This document shows, one piece after another, positions 42,841 through 52,158 of a DNA stretch of 64,000 nt. Made by a program: the position numbers and the translations under genes. Source of the stretch: Fodinicola acaciae (GTDB taxonomy: Bacteria > Actinomycetota > Actinomycetes > Mycobacteriales > HKI-0501); NCBI RefSeq assembly GCF_010993745.1, contig NZ_WOTN01000001.1, forward strand, positions 933,235 through 997,234. Reading direction: 5' to 3'. Below the pieces are notes generated by a model. The model worked only from the letters and a program-made list of their open reading frames with translations, did not search any database and was not told the origin of the DNA. The first letter of the stretch is position 1. Each line of letters begins with the position of its first letter.

Positions 42841-44634
42841 GTGGCCACCACGGTCGCCGACTTTCTGTTGGACCGGCTGCGCCAATGGGATGTCGAGCAC
42901 GTTTTCGGATATGGCGGTGACGGGATCAACGGCCTGCTGGCGGCCTGGCAGAAGGCCGGCGACCAGCCGCGGTTCATCCAGGCCAGGCATGAGGAACTGG
43001 CCGCTTTCGAGGCGACCGGATACGCGAAGTTCTCCGGCCGGCTCGGTGTCTGCACGGCCACCTCCGGACCCGGTGCGATCCATCTGCTCAACGGCCTGTA
43101 CGACGCCAAACTCGACCACGTGCCGGTGGTGGCGATCGTTGGACAGACCGCGCGCACGGCGATGGGTGGGTCGTTTCAGCAGGAGGTCGACCTGCACACG
43201 CTTTTCAAGGACGTGGCCAGCGACTACGTGCAGACGGTGATGGTGCCCGAACAACTGCCGAACGTCCTGGACCGGGCGATCCGCACGGCGCTGTCCCGGC
43301 GTACGGTCACCGCGCTCATCATCCCCAACGACCTGCAGGAAATGGCGTACGAGCCGCCGTCGCACGCGTTCAAGATGGTGCCGTCCAGCATGGACGTGAC
43401 CGAGCCGACGGTCGTTCCGTCCAATGTGGACCTGCGCCGCGCAGCGGACGTCCTCAACTCCGGCCAGAAGGTCGCGATGTTGATCGGCCAGGGTGCCGGC
43501 AAGGCCGTGGAACAGGTGATGTCGGTTGCCGACCTGCTCGGCGCCGGTGTCGCGAAAGCCTTGCTCGGCAAGGACGTCCTGCCGGACGACCTGCCGTACG
43601 TGACCGGCTCGATCGGTCTGCTCGGCACCCGGCCGAGCTACGAGATGATGATGTCCTGCGACACGCTGCTGACTGTCGGCTCGAGTTTTCCGTACGCGCA
43701 GTTCCTGCCGGAATACGACCAGGCCAACGGCGTGCAGATCGACCTGGATCCGACGATGATCGGCATGCGCTATCCCAACGCGGTCAACCTTGTCGGCGAC
43801 GCCAAGGAAACGCTGAGCGCGTTGATCCCGCTGCTGGAGAAGAAGTCCGACCGCTCGTTCCGCGAAAAGGTGGAGAAGGACGTCCACCGGTGGTGGCAGG
43901 TGATGGAACGGCGCGCCGCGGTGTCCGCCGATCCGATCAACCCCGAGCACGTTTTCCATGAACTGTCGCCAATGTTGCCGGAGGACGCGATGATCACCTC
44001 CGACTCCGGCTCGGCGGCCAACTGGTATGCGCGGCACCTGCGGATCCGCGGTCGGATGCGCGGCACGCTGTCCGGCACGCTCGCGACCATGTGTCCGGGA
44101 CTTCCGTACGCGGTGGCGGCGAAGTTCGCGCATCCGGACCGGCCGGCGATCGCGCTGGTCGGCGACGGCGCCATGCAGATGAACGGCATCAACGAGCTGC
44201 TGACCGCCGCGATGTACTGGAAGGAATGGAAAGATCCGCGGCTGGTGATCGGCGTGCTGAACAACGGCGACCTCAACCAGGTGACCTGGGAACTGCGCGC
44301 CATGGGTGGCTCGCCGCAGTTCCTGCCGTCCCAGAAGCTGCCGGACTTTCCGTACGCCAGCTACGCTTCCTCCCTCGGCCTGCGCGGCCTCCGGGTCGAC
44401 GAACCGGATCGCGTACGCGGTGCGTGGGAAGAGGCGTTGGCCAGTGATCGGCCGTGCCTGGTGGAATTCGTGACCGATCCGGCTGTGCCGCCGATCCCGC
44501 CGCACGCGAGCTGGGACCAGATCGAGAAGGCGGCCGAGTCGATAGCGCGCGGCGACGCCGATCGCTGGCAGGTGATGAAGGAAGGCGTCAAGTCGAAGAT
44601 GCAGGACTTCCTGCCCGGCGGTGCGGAGAAATGA
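42841..44634 (+). CDS. Thiamine diphosphate enzyme of the pyruvate oxidase/PoxB type
   Basis: A 597-residue ThDP enzyme. The Pyr domain has FGYGGDGINGLLAAW and the catalytic Glu in RHEELAAFEATGYAKFSGR; the middle domain (residues about 195-325) is of the FAD/nucleotide-binding kind; the PP domain has the ThDP/metal motif GDGAMQMNGINEL ... LNNGDLN. The closest types are pyruvate oxidase and pyruvate dehydrogenase (quinone), which turn pyruvate into acetate or acetyl phosphate; acetolactate synthase is less likely because no small subunit is nearby. PoxB in E. coli is a stationary-phase, RpoS-controlled enzyme. GTG 42841 follows AAAGGAG. Overlaps udgX (ATGA). Confidence 0.85.
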   Translation: MATTVADFLLDRLRQWDVEHVFGYGGDGINGLLAAWQKAGDQPRFIQARHEELAAFEATGYAKFSGRLGVCTATSGPGAIHLLNGLYDAKLDHVPVVAIVGQTARTAMGGSFQQEVDLHTLFKDVASDYVQTVMVPEQLPNVLDRAIRTALSRRTVTALIIPNDLQEMAYEPPSHAFKMVPSSMDVTEPTVVPSNVDLRRAADVLNSGQKVAMLIGQGAGKAVEQVMSVADLLGAGVAKALLGKDVLPDDLPYVTGSIGLLGTRPSYEMMMSCDTLLTVGSSFPYAQFLPEYDQANGVQIDLDPTMIGMRYPNAVNLVGDAKETLSALIPLLEKKSDRSFREKVEKDVHRWWQVMERRAAVSADPINPEHVFHELSPMLPEDAMITSDSGSAANWYARHLRIRGRMRGTLSGTLATMCPGLPYAVAAKFAHPDRPAIALVGDGAMQMNGINELLTAAMYWKEWKDPRLVIGVLNNGDLNQVTWELRAMGGSPQFLPSQKLPDFPYASYASSLGLRGLRVDEPDRVRGAWEEALASDRPCLVEFVTDPAVPPIPPHASWDQIEKAAESIARGDADRWQVMKEGVKSKMQDFLPGGAEK

Positions 44635-45275
44635 CCGCCACGCGGCCGGCCGGCGCCGAGCCGTTCCTGCCGGAGCGCACCGATCTGGCCGCGCTGCGAG
44701 CCGCGGTGGACTCCTGCCGCGGCTGCCCCCTTTACGCCGACGCGTCCCAGGCGGTCTTCGGCGACGGCCCGTCGCGAGCGAAAGTCGTGATGGTCGGCGA
44801 GCAGCCCGGCGACGTCGAGGACCGCGAAGGCGAGCCGTTCGTCGGGCCGGCCGGCCACCTGCTGGACAAGGCATTGGACCGGGCCGGCATCGACCGCGCG
44901 CAGGTTTATCTCACCAACGCGGTGAAGCATTTCAAGTTCACCAGGTCGGACCGCGGAAAACCGCGTATCCACAAGAAACCGGCCGCCTCGGAGATCACCG
45001 CGTGCCGGCCGTGGATACGTGCCGAGCTGGCCGCGATCAAGCCGCGGCTGGTCGTCTGCCTCGGCGCGGTCGCGGCGCAGTCCTTGCTCGGCAAGGACTT
45101 CCGGGTGACAAAGCAGCGTGGCGTGCTGCTCGACGCGCCGGCGGAGCTGGGCGCGCGGCAGGCGCTGGCGACGATCCATCCGTCGGCGGTTTTGCGCGCC
45201 ACCGAGAGGGACGAGGCGTTCGGCGGACTGGTCGCCGACCTGACAGCGGTGTCCGCCGCGCTTCGAGATGCATGA
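44631..45275 (+). CDS. udgX: UdgX-type uracil-DNA glycosylase
   Basis: A 214-residue Fe-S uracil-DNA glycosylase. Motif A is GEQPGD (56-61), followed by PFVGPAGHLLD. The loop RGKPRIHKKP with His114 is the UdgX hallmark: in the mycobacterial enzyme the equivalent His forms a covalent bond with the sugar after uracil removal. Cys29, Cys32, Cys125 and Cys143 fit the 4Fe-4S ligands, and HPS (183-185) is the motif B region. It starts inside the stop of the oxidase gene, so a DNA-repair enzyme is co-translated with a metabolic one. Confidence 0.92.
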   Translation: MTATRPAGAEPFLPERTDLAALRAAVDSCRGCPLYADASQAVFGDGPSRAKVVMVGEQPGDVEDREGEPFVGPAGHLLDKALDRAGIDRAQVYLTNAVKHFKFTRSDRGKPRIHKKPAASEITACRPWIRAELAAIKPRLVVCLGAVAAQSLLGKDFRVTKQRGVLLDAPAELGARQALATIHPSAVLRATERDEAFGGLVADLTAVSAALRDA

Positions 45276-45294
45276 CCGGCGCAAACGTGGGTAT
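45270..45294 (+). promoter_or_regulatory. SigB-like promoter for the formate dehydrogenase operon
   Basis: GCAT (45270-45273), 15 bp, GGGTAT (45289-45294), spanning the end of udgX. Transcription would start at about 45301, only a few bases before the ATG at 45304, which has no ribosome-binding site. This suggests a leaderless message. Confidence 0.62.
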
Positions 45295-45303
45295 CTTGCG
45301 GTC

Positions 45304-48300
45304 ATGAGCGTACGGACGTGGCTGGACCAGTGGCCGGTCTACCGGCAGCTGACCGGCACCGATCCGCTCGGCCGCGGCGCCGCCGTGGAGTCGGCGACAA
45401 AGAAAACCGCGCGGACCGCGCAGGCGGACAAGGTGGTCCAGTCGGTCTGTCCGTACTGCGCGGTCGGCTGTGGCCAACGGATTTACGTGAAGGACGGTGC
45501 GGTCACCCAGATCGAAGGCGATCCGGACTCGCCGGTCTCCCGCGGCCGGCTGTGTCCGAAGGGGTCGGCGAGTAAACAACTCGTCAGCAATCCCAGTCGC
45601 GTTCATGAGGTCCTCCATCGCCGGCCGTACGGCACGGAATGGGAACGGCTGTCGCTGGACCAGGCGATGGAGATGATCGCCGACCGGGTTGTGGCCACCC
45701 GCCGGCAGACCTGGCAGGACGAGGACGGCGGCGAGCCGGTACGGCGGACGATGGGGATCGCCAGCCTCGGCGGCGCGACGCTGGACAACGAGGAAAACTA
45801 CCTGATGAAAAAGATCTACACCGCGATGGGCGCGGTGCAGATCGAGAACCAGGCACGTATTTGACACTCCGCCACGGTCCCCGGTCTGGGGACCTCGTTC
45901 GGTCGCGGCGGTGCCACGACGTTCCAGCAGGACCTGGCCAATGCCGACTGCATCGTGATCCAGGGATCCAACATGGCCGAATGCCATCCGGTCGGGTTCC
46001 AGTGGGTCGTGGAGGCCAAACAGCGCGGCGCCAGGGTGATCCACATCGATCCGCGGTTCACCCGTACGAGCGCGCTCGCCGACCAGTTCGTGCCGCTGCG
46101 CGCCGGATCCGACATCGTCTTCCTCGGTGCGCTGATCAACTACGTGCTGCAGAACGAAAAGGATTTCCGCGAGTACGTCGTCGCGTACACCAACGCGGGA
46201 GCGATCCTGCAGGAGGACTTCCGCGACACCGAGGACCTGGACGGCCTGTTTTCCGGCTATGACCCGGAGAGCCGCCATTACGACTCCGGCTCGTGGACGT
46301 ACGAGGGCGCCGAGGTGGCGGCCGCCGCCGGTCAGCGCGACCAGTGGGACCAGGACGCGGAGGAGACCGATTTTCCGCATGGTGGTCAGGCGTTGAAGGC
46401 TGGCTCGGCCGGCCAGCGCTACGGAAGCGGCGGTGCGGCCGTACACGCCAAGCCGAAAATCGACGAGACGCTGCGACATCCGCGTTGTGTGTATCAGGTG
46501 CTGAAGCGGCATTTCTCCCGCTACACACCGGAAATGGTCGAGCGGGTCTGCGGCATCGGGCGGCGCGACTTCGAAGCGGTCGCCGAGGCGATCACCGCCA
46601 ACTCCGGCCGCGACCGTACGACCGCGTGGGTCTACTCGGTGGGCTGGACGCAGCACACGGTCGGCTCGCAATACATCCGCTGCGCGTCGATTCTGCAGTC
46701 GCTGCTCGGAAACATCGGCCGGCCAGGTGGTGGCATCCTGGCATTGCGCGGCCACGCGAGCATCCAGGGCTCGACCGACATCCCGACGCTGTTCGACCTG
46801 TTGCCCGGTTACATTCCGATGCCACACGCGCACATGCACGAGGATCTCGACGGTTTCGTCGAGGCGGATGCCGGAAAGACCGGCTTCTGGGGAAACATGC
46901 GCGCATACACGGTGAGCCTGCTGAAGGCCTACTGGGGCGACGCGGCGACTGAGGAAAACGACTACTGTTTCGACTACCTGCCGAGGATCAATGCCGACCA
47001 CGGCACCTACACAACGGTTGTCGACCAGATCGCCGGCAAGGTCAAGGGCTATTTCCTGGTCGGGGAGAACCCGGCGGTCGGCTCGGCCAACGGCCGGATG
47101 CAGCGCTTTGGCCTGGCCAACCTCGACTGGCTGGTCGTACGCGACTTCTCGCTCATCGAGAGCGCGACCTTCTGGCGTAACGGTCCGGAAATCGAGACCG
47201 GCGAGCTGCGTACCGAGGAAATCGGCACCGAGGTGTTCTTCCTGCCGGCCGCGGCGCACACCGAGAAGGAAGGCAGCTTCACCAACACCCAGCGACTGCT
47301 GCAGTGGCACCGAAAAGCCGTCGAGCCGCCAGGTGAGGCGCGCAGCGACCTGTGGTTCTATTTCCACCTTGGCCGGATCCTTCGCGAGCGGCTGGCCGGC
47401 TCGAGTGATCCGCGCGACCGGCCACTGCTGGATCTGACCTGGGATTATCCGACGGAAGGCGAGCTGGCCGAGCCGAGCGCGGAGGCGGTGTTGGCCGAGA
47501 TCAACGGATACGGTCCGGACGGTCCGCTGTCGTCGTACACGGAGTTGAAGGACGACGGCTCCACGTCGTCGGGCTGCTGGATCTACTGCGGTGTCCACGC
47601 GAACGGCGAAAACCAGGCGGACCGCCGTAAACCGGGGACCGACCAGAGCTGGGTCGCGCCGCAGTGGGGCTGGGCCTGGCCGGCGAACCGGCGCATCCTC
47701 TACAACCGCGCGTCGGCGGACCCGGACGGCAATCCGTGGAGCGAGCGGAAAAAGTACGTCTGGTGGGACAGCGGCCAGCAGAAATGGGTCGGCGCGGACG
47801 TGCCGGACTTCGAGGCCACCAAGCCGCCCGACTACCGGCCGCCGGACGGTGCGCTCGCGCAGGATGCCTTGTCCGGCACCAATCCGTTCATCATGCAGAC
47901 CGACGGCCTGGCCTGGTTGTACGCGCCGGCCGGTCTGGCCGACGGGCCGCTGCCGGCGCATTACGAGCCGATCGAGTCTCCGCTGGCCAATCCGCTCTAT
48001 GGCCAGCAGACCAACCCGACCCACGAAGAGTTTCGCCACCGCGACAACACATATCATCCACGCGACCGGGTTTTTCCCTACGTCATCACCACATACCGGT
48101 TGACCGAGCACCACACCGCCGGCGGCATGAGCCGTACGCTGTCGCGGCTGTCCGAGCTGCAACCGGAGTTCTTCTGCGAGATTTCGCCGGCCCTGGCCCA
48201 GGAACGCGACCTGGTCAACGGTGGCTGGGCCACCATCGTGACGGCCCGTACGGCGGTTGAGGCACGCGTCCTGGTGACCGACCGCCTGCGCCCGCTGCGA

Positions 48301-48546
48301 CTGGACGGCCGCACGATCCACCAGATCGGCGTGCCGTATCACTGGGGGACCAACGGGGTTTCCGTCGGGGACTCGGCAAACGACCTGCTGGCCGTCGCGC
48401 TCGACCCCAACGTGCACATCCAGGAGTCGAAGGCGGCGACCGCGGACATCCGGCCGGGCCGAAGGCCACGTGGACCCGCGCTGCGCCGGCTGGTGGAGGA
48501 CTACCGGCGGCGTGCCGGCATCGACACGGAGGAGGCGAGGACGTGA
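45304..48546 (+). CDS. Selenocysteine-containing formate dehydrogenase, catalytic subunit
   Basis: A 1080-residue molybdopterin enzyme that oxidises formate to CO2. The 4Fe-4S site is C49-x2-C52-x3-C56 and C84 (CPYCAVGCG, GRLCPKG). The in-frame UGA at 45862-45864 (residue 187, context NQARI-Sec-HSATV) stands exactly where FdnG and FdhF have selenocysteine; after it the frame continues with FGRGGATTFQQDLANADCIV and AECHPVGFQWV, the FDH motifs. A SECIS hairpin follows. The molybdopterin cofactor-binding C-terminal domain is present (VVTARTAVEARVL). No twin-arginine signal is seen, so it should face the cytoplasm. The ATG at 45304 sits just after a SigB-like promoter. Operon with the Fe-S and NrfD-like subunits. 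Confidence 0.93.
45862..45900 (+). promoter_or_regulatory. Bacterial SECIS element directing selenocysteine insertion at UGA
   Basis: UGA is at 45862-45864. GGTCCCC (45876-45882) and GGGGACC (45888-45894) form a perfect 7-bp stem with the loop GGTCT (45883-45887). The E. coli fdhF SECIS has the same GGUCU loop, with the same 18 nt between UGA and loop. SelB binds this loop to bring Sec-tRNA to the ribosome. The match leaves little doubt that the UGA is read as selenocysteine. Confidence 0.93.
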
Positions 48547-49400
48547 GTCTGTCCGGTCCGTTGGCCGATCCCGCCGCCGATGCGGGACACGTCGGCCATC
48601 CGCCGCGGATGGGTTTCTTCACCGACACCTCTGTCTGCATCGGCTGCAAGGCGTGCGAGGTCGCCTGCAAGGAATGGAACGACGTGCCGGCCAAGGAGCT
48701 GGACCTGCTCGGCACGTCGTACGACAACACCGGTGAGCTCGGTGCCAACAGTTGGCGGCACGTCGCGTTCATCGAGCAGTCCAGACCGTCCACTGTGGAC
48801 CTCGGCATGCCGGGCGTACGCGACGAGCAGGACGGCGTGCGTTGGCTGATGTCCAGCGACGTCTGCAAACACTGCACGCACGCGGCCTGCCTGGACGTGT
48901 GCCCGACCGGCTCGCTGTTTCGCACCGAGTTCGGCACAGTGGTCGTGCAGGAGGACATCTGCAACGGTTGCGGTTATTGCGTGCCGGCCTGCCCGTACGG
49001 TGTGATCGAACGCCGCGAGAGCGACGGCCGCGCGTTCAAATGTACGTTGTGCTATGACCGGCTGGGTGACGGTTTGGAGCCGGCCTGCGCCAAAGCCTGT
49101 CCGACCGACTCGATCCAGTTCGGGGAGCTGGACGAGCTGCGCGAACGCGCCGACCGCAGACTCGCGGCGCTGCATGACAAAGGCGAGTCCGATGCACGAC
49201 TTTACGGCCGTGATCCTGACGATGGGGTCGGCGGCGACGGGGCTTTCTTCCTGTTGCTGGACGAACCGGAGGTCTATGGCCTGCCGCCGGAGCCGTTCGT
49301 CACGACACGCGACCTGCCCTCAATGTGGAAGCACGCCGCGGTCGCCGCACTCGGCGTCGCCGCCGGAGTTGTCCTTGCCTTTGCGGGGAAACGCCGATGA
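48543..49400 (+). CDS. Formate dehydrogenase iron-sulphur subunit
   Basis: A 285-residue ferredoxin-like electron-transfer subunit. Four 4Fe-4S cysteine groups are seen: CIGCKACEVAC near residue 32, CKHCTHAACLDVC near 108, CNGCGYCVPAC near 140, and CTLCYDRL plus CAKAC near 170. It passes electrons from the catalytic subunit to the membrane partner. A single membrane span lies at the C-terminus (about 264-283), as in FdnH/FdoH. GTG 48543 overlaps the catalytic-subunit stop. Confidence 0.93.
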   Translation: MSLSGPLADPAADAGHVGHPPRMGFFTDTSVCIGCKACEVACKEWNDVPAKELDLLGTSYDNTGELGANSWRHVAFIEQSRPSTVDLGMPGVRDEQDGVRWLMSSDVCKHCTHAACLDVCPTGSLFRTEFGTVVVQEDICNGCGYCVPACPYGVIERRESDGRAFKCTLCYDRLGDGLEPACAKACPTDSIQFGELDELRERADRRLAALHDKGESDARLYGRDPDDGVGGDGAFFLLLDEPEVYGLPPEPFVTTRDLPSMWKHAAVAALGVAAGVVLAFAGKRR

Positions 49401-50272
49401 CCGACTCGTACTATGGCCGGCCGATCCTGAAGGAACCGGCGTGGAAGGTGCCGGACGTGCCGGCGTACCTGTTTCTCGGCGGCCTGGCCGGTGCCTCGGC
49501 GGCCATGGCGGCGATGGCCGACGCCACCGGCCGCGCGAGCTTGCGCCGGAGCGGTCGCCTCGTCGCCGCCGGCGCGGCCACCGCGAGCGTCGGTGCGCTG
49601 GTCCACGACCTTGGCCGGCCGGCGCGTTTTCTCAACATGCTCAGGGTTTTCAAGCCGACCTCGCCGCTGTCGGTCGGATCCTGGATTCTGGCGCCATTTT
49701 CCGGACTGGCGACCGCTGCGGCCGGCTCGGAGGTCACCGGTTGGCTGCCGGGCGTCGGCCGGCTGGCCGGGATCGGCGCCGGTGTGCTCGGCCCGGCGAT
49801 GTGTACGTACACCTCCGTCCTGCTGGCCGACACGGCCGTGCCGGCCTGGCACGACAGCTATCCGGAGCTGCCGTTTGTCTTCGGTGGCAGCGCGATGACC
49901 AGCGCGGCCGGTGTGGCGATGCTCGCGGCCGCGCCGCAGGACCGGGCACCGGCACGAAAAATCGGCTGGATCGGCACCGCGATGGAGGTCGCCGCCGGCC
50001 TGCGGATGGAGCGAGGCCACGGCATCGTCAGCGAGCCGTACGCGCGCAGCGGCCTGCTGAAAGCCGGCCGCGGCCTCACCCTGCTCGGCGCCGGCCTGTC
50101 GGTTTTCGCGCGGCGCAGCCGGATCGCGGCGGCGGTGGCCGGCAGCGCATACCTGGCCGGTGGCGTCTGTACGCGCTTCGGCGTGTTCAACGCCGGCGTG
50201 GAATCCAGCCGCGACCCGAAATATGTGGTCGTACCGCAGAAACTCAATCGCCAGACGTCGAAAACACGCTGA
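49397..50272 (+). CDS. NrfD/PsrC-family membrane subunit of formate dehydrogenase
   Basis: A 291-residue membrane protein of about eight spans. PAYLFLGGLAGASAAMAAMA near residue 25 and HDLGRPARFLNMLRVFKPTSP near residue 72 are NrfD family signatures. It should anchor the complex and hand electrons to menaquinone, replacing the cytochrome b FdnI type. ATG 49397 overlaps the Fe-S subunit stop. Its 3' end overlaps the end of the convergent STAS gene by 29 bp. Confidence 0.9.
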   Translation: MTDSYYGRPILKEPAWKVPDVPAYLFLGGLAGASAAMAAMADATGRASLRRSGRLVAAGAATASVGALVHDLGRPARFLNMLRVFKPTSPLSVGSWILAPFSGLATAAAGSEVTGWLPGVGRLAGIGAGVLGPAMCTYTSVLLADTAVPAWHDSYPELPFVFGGSAMTSAAGVAMLAAAPQDRAPARKIGWIGTAMEVAAGLRMERGHGIVSEPYARSGLLKAGRGLTLLGAGLSVFARRSRIAAAVAGSAYLAGGVCTRFGVFNAGVESSRDPKYVVVPQKLNRQTSKTR

Positions 50273-50615
50273 GCGCCTCGTCGACGCTCGGATACGGGTT
50301 GAGGATGGTGAGCAGGCCGGTCGCCTCCATCGGACGCAGCACGACGCTCCCGGTGGCCACCACGGCCCACGGCCGGCCGGCCGCGGCGGCGCGCTCGTGT
50401 GACTGGATGAGCGTGGCCAGCCCGGCCGACCCGAGGAAGGCGACGTTGCGCAGGTCGATGACGACCGGGCTGGACTCGCGTTCGGCCAGATAGTCCTGCA
50501 ACGACGGGGAAGTGTTGAGATCGAGGTCGCCGCTGACGCGTACGACGGCGACCGCGCCGTGCTCCTGACAGTCGAGAGTGATGTCGCCTGGTGCGACCGA
50601 AATCGGCTCTTTCAC
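50244..50615 (-). CDS. STAS-domain anti-sigma factor antagonist
   Basis: A 123-residue SpoIIAA/RsbV-like protein. VVRVSGDLDLNTSP starts the fold and VIDLRNVAFLGSAGLATLIQ near residue 60 holds the conserved Asp-x-Ser-type phosphosite region (LGSAGL). In partner switching, the unphosphorylated form binds the anti-sigma ATPase and frees the sigma factor. GTG 50615 follows GGGAG. The partner may be any of the HATPase proteins in this window. Confidence 0.88.
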   Translation of the reverse strand: MKEPISVAPGDITLDCQEHGAVAVVRVSGDLDLNTSPSLQDYLAERESSPVVIDLRNVAFLGSAGLATLIQSHERAAAAGRPWAVVATGSVVLRPMEATGLLTILNPYPSVDEALSVFSTSGD

Positions 50616-50949
50616 GAGAGATCTCCCTTTGTCGGCCTGCGGTCGACTGGGACGCGGTGCTGGTCGCCGGTGCGGCGACACCCAGCCAGCTCGACGACTG
50701 GCAGGCGCCATCGTCGAGGCGGCTAGCTGCTGAACCGCAACTCCACCGTACGACCGGAACACGCCGGGCGGCAACCTGCCGAGCCGTGCCGGGTCCGCGG
50801 GCGGCAGCGGATACGATCATGGCTGACCAGACGGTTGAGCAGACAGCCACTGGTGGACAGCGCGAGTTTCCAGCGATTTCGCGTGTCCCGGCCGTGTCAT
50901 CCCAACCGTCGATGGAGAAACCCATGTCCCGCGTCCCGTTTTCCCAGCA
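50616..50949. other. 334-bp spacer between STAS and GAF-ANTAR genes
   Basis: This divergent spacer holds the two promoters. A small plus-strand frame from ATG 50819 (44 codons, ending MSRVPFSQH) overlaps the TTG start of the next gene by its TGA, but has no ribosome-binding site and no known relative. TACGAT at 50812-50817 could be a -10 box. No SigB-like element was found here. Confidence 0.4.
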
Positions 50950-51723
50950 TTGACCAGCGAGCGAGCGTGGGCCGAGGACAAGGCCAGGTTCGTGGCCACC
51001 GATCCGACCGCCGCGTCTCTGGGGCCGTTGGCCAGCCAGTTCGCGCAGCTCGGCCGCCGGCTGGCGGCGCCGACTGTCGCCGAGCTGCTAGAGCATCTGG
51101 TGACGGCGGCGCAGACCGTCCTGCAGGGCGCCGAGCTGGTCAGCGTCACGCTGCGCGACGCACGCGGCGACTTCAGCACGCCGGTGCACACGGATGCGCT
51201 GGCCGTACGGCTGGACGAGCTGCAATACCGCTATGACGAGGGCCCCTGCGTGGCCGCGACGCGTACGCCGGGTGAGGGCCTGGTCGTCGACCCGGACCTG
51301 CACACGAGCGTGCTGTGGCGCCGCTGGGGACCGGCGGCGGCCAAGCTCGGCGTCGGCAGTGTGCTCGCCGTCGGCCTGTTTCCCTACAGTGAGCCGCCGC
51401 GGCTCGGCGCGCTGAACGTCTACAGCTCGCGCTCCGGCGGCCTGGACGGCATCGACCTGGACTCCGCGGTGTTGCTGGCCAGCCACGCGGCGATCGCGCT
51501 GACCGCGACGCAGGCGCTCACCGCGGCGGAAATGGAGGCGTCCCAGCTGCGGGCGGCGCTCGCCTCGCGCGATGTCATCGGCCAGGCCAAAGGCGTGCTG
51601 ATGGAGCGCCGCGGTTGTACGGCCGAGGAGGCGTTCGACATCCTGCGCCGGACTTCGCAGCAGCTGAACGTCAAGTTGGCCGAGCTGGCCGACGCCGTGG
51701 TGGCTCGGCGCCGCCGCCTGTGA
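50950..51723 (+). CDS. GAF and ANTAR domain protein, paralogue of the gene at 37515
   Basis: A 257-residue protein. GAF spans about residues 35-180 (VTLRDARGDFSTPVHTDALA, RTPGEGLVVDPDL) and ANTAR 190-250 (SRDVIGQAKGVLMERRGCTA). Motifs match the 37515 protein almost position for position, so the two arose by duplication. The start is probably TTG 50950, without a clear ribosome-binding site but overlapping the TGA of a short upstream frame. Predicted to act on RNA terminators; targets unknown. Confidence 0.82.
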   Translation: MTSERAWAEDKARFVATDPTAASLGPLASQFAQLGRRLAAPTVAELLEHLVTAAQTVLQGAELVSVTLRDARGDFSTPVHTDALAVRLDELQYRYDEGPCVAATRTPGEGLVVDPDLHTSVLWRRWGPAAAKLGVGSVLAVGLFPYSEPPRLGALNVYSSRSGGLDGIDLDSAVLLASHAAIALTATQALTAAEMEASQLRAALASRDVIGQAKGVLMERRGCTAEEAFDILRRTSQQLNVKLAELADAVVARRRRL

Positions 51724-51725
51724 CT

Positions 51726-51750
51726 GCGTAGGGGGCGGTCAGCCGGGTAT
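51726..51750 (+). promoter_or_regulatory. SigB-like promoter for the anti-sigma ATPase gene
   Basis: GCGT (51726-51729), 15 bp, GGGTAT (51745-51750), 45 bp before the gene at 51796. If real, the regulator gene would be transcribed by the sigma factor it may control, a common feedback layout. Confidence 0.55.
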
Positions 51751-51795
51751 CCATTGGTTGACAGTCCTGGAAAAACGGGATGGAGGTGAGCGGCA

Positions 51796-52158
51796 ATGCC
51801 TGGCCCGGTGGAGATCCGGGTGCCGGCCGAGCTGCGGCAGCTGGCGGTGGTCCGGGCCGTGGCCAGCACACTGGCGGAGCGGCACAATCTCGACCTGGAC
51901 GCCATTTCCGACCTGACGATGGCCGCCGACGAGGTCTGCGCGGAGCTGGTCGAGCGCGCGCAGCGGGGGACGACGGTGGCGTGCCGGTTCGACGTGAACA
52001 ACGCGGTGTTCCGGATCCACGGCAGCGTACGGCCACAGAGCCGCGGCGCGCAGAGCACGACGTCGTTTGGCTGGCGGGTGCTCACCACGTTGATGGACGG
52101 CGCCGACTCCTGGCAGGAAGGCAAGAACCTGCACATCAGCGCGGTCAGGACCTGTTGA
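51796..52158 (+). CDS. RsbW-like anti-sigma ATPase domain protein
   Basis: A 120-residue single-domain GHKL-type protein. VEIRVPAELRQLAVVRAVAS starts the fold, and DLTMAADEVCAELVERA near residue 40 is the N-box region. The C-terminal part (SFGWRVLTTLMDGADSW) resembles the end of RsbW-like proteins, but the G1 box is poor (no DxGxG), so ATP binding is uncertain. GGAGGTG precedes ATG 51796. Likely role: holding a stress sigma factor. Confidence 0.72.
   Translation: MPGPVEIRVPAELRQLAVVRAVASTLAERHNLDLDAISDLTMAADEVCAELVERAQRGTTVACRFDVNNAVFRIHGSVRPQSRGAQSTTSFGWRVLTTLMDGADSWQEGKNLHISAVRTC

Noticed and set aside
45862-45864. TGA read as a nonsense mutation splitting the formate dehydrogenase gene
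   Set aside because: It sits at the selenocysteine position, both sides are in one frame, and an fdhF-like SECIS loop follows at the same distance.
45037-48417. Open frame of 1126 codons on the minus strand opposite fdhA
   Set aside because: It lies antisense to a clear enzyme, has no recognisable domain, and such long shadows are usual in high-GC coding DNA.
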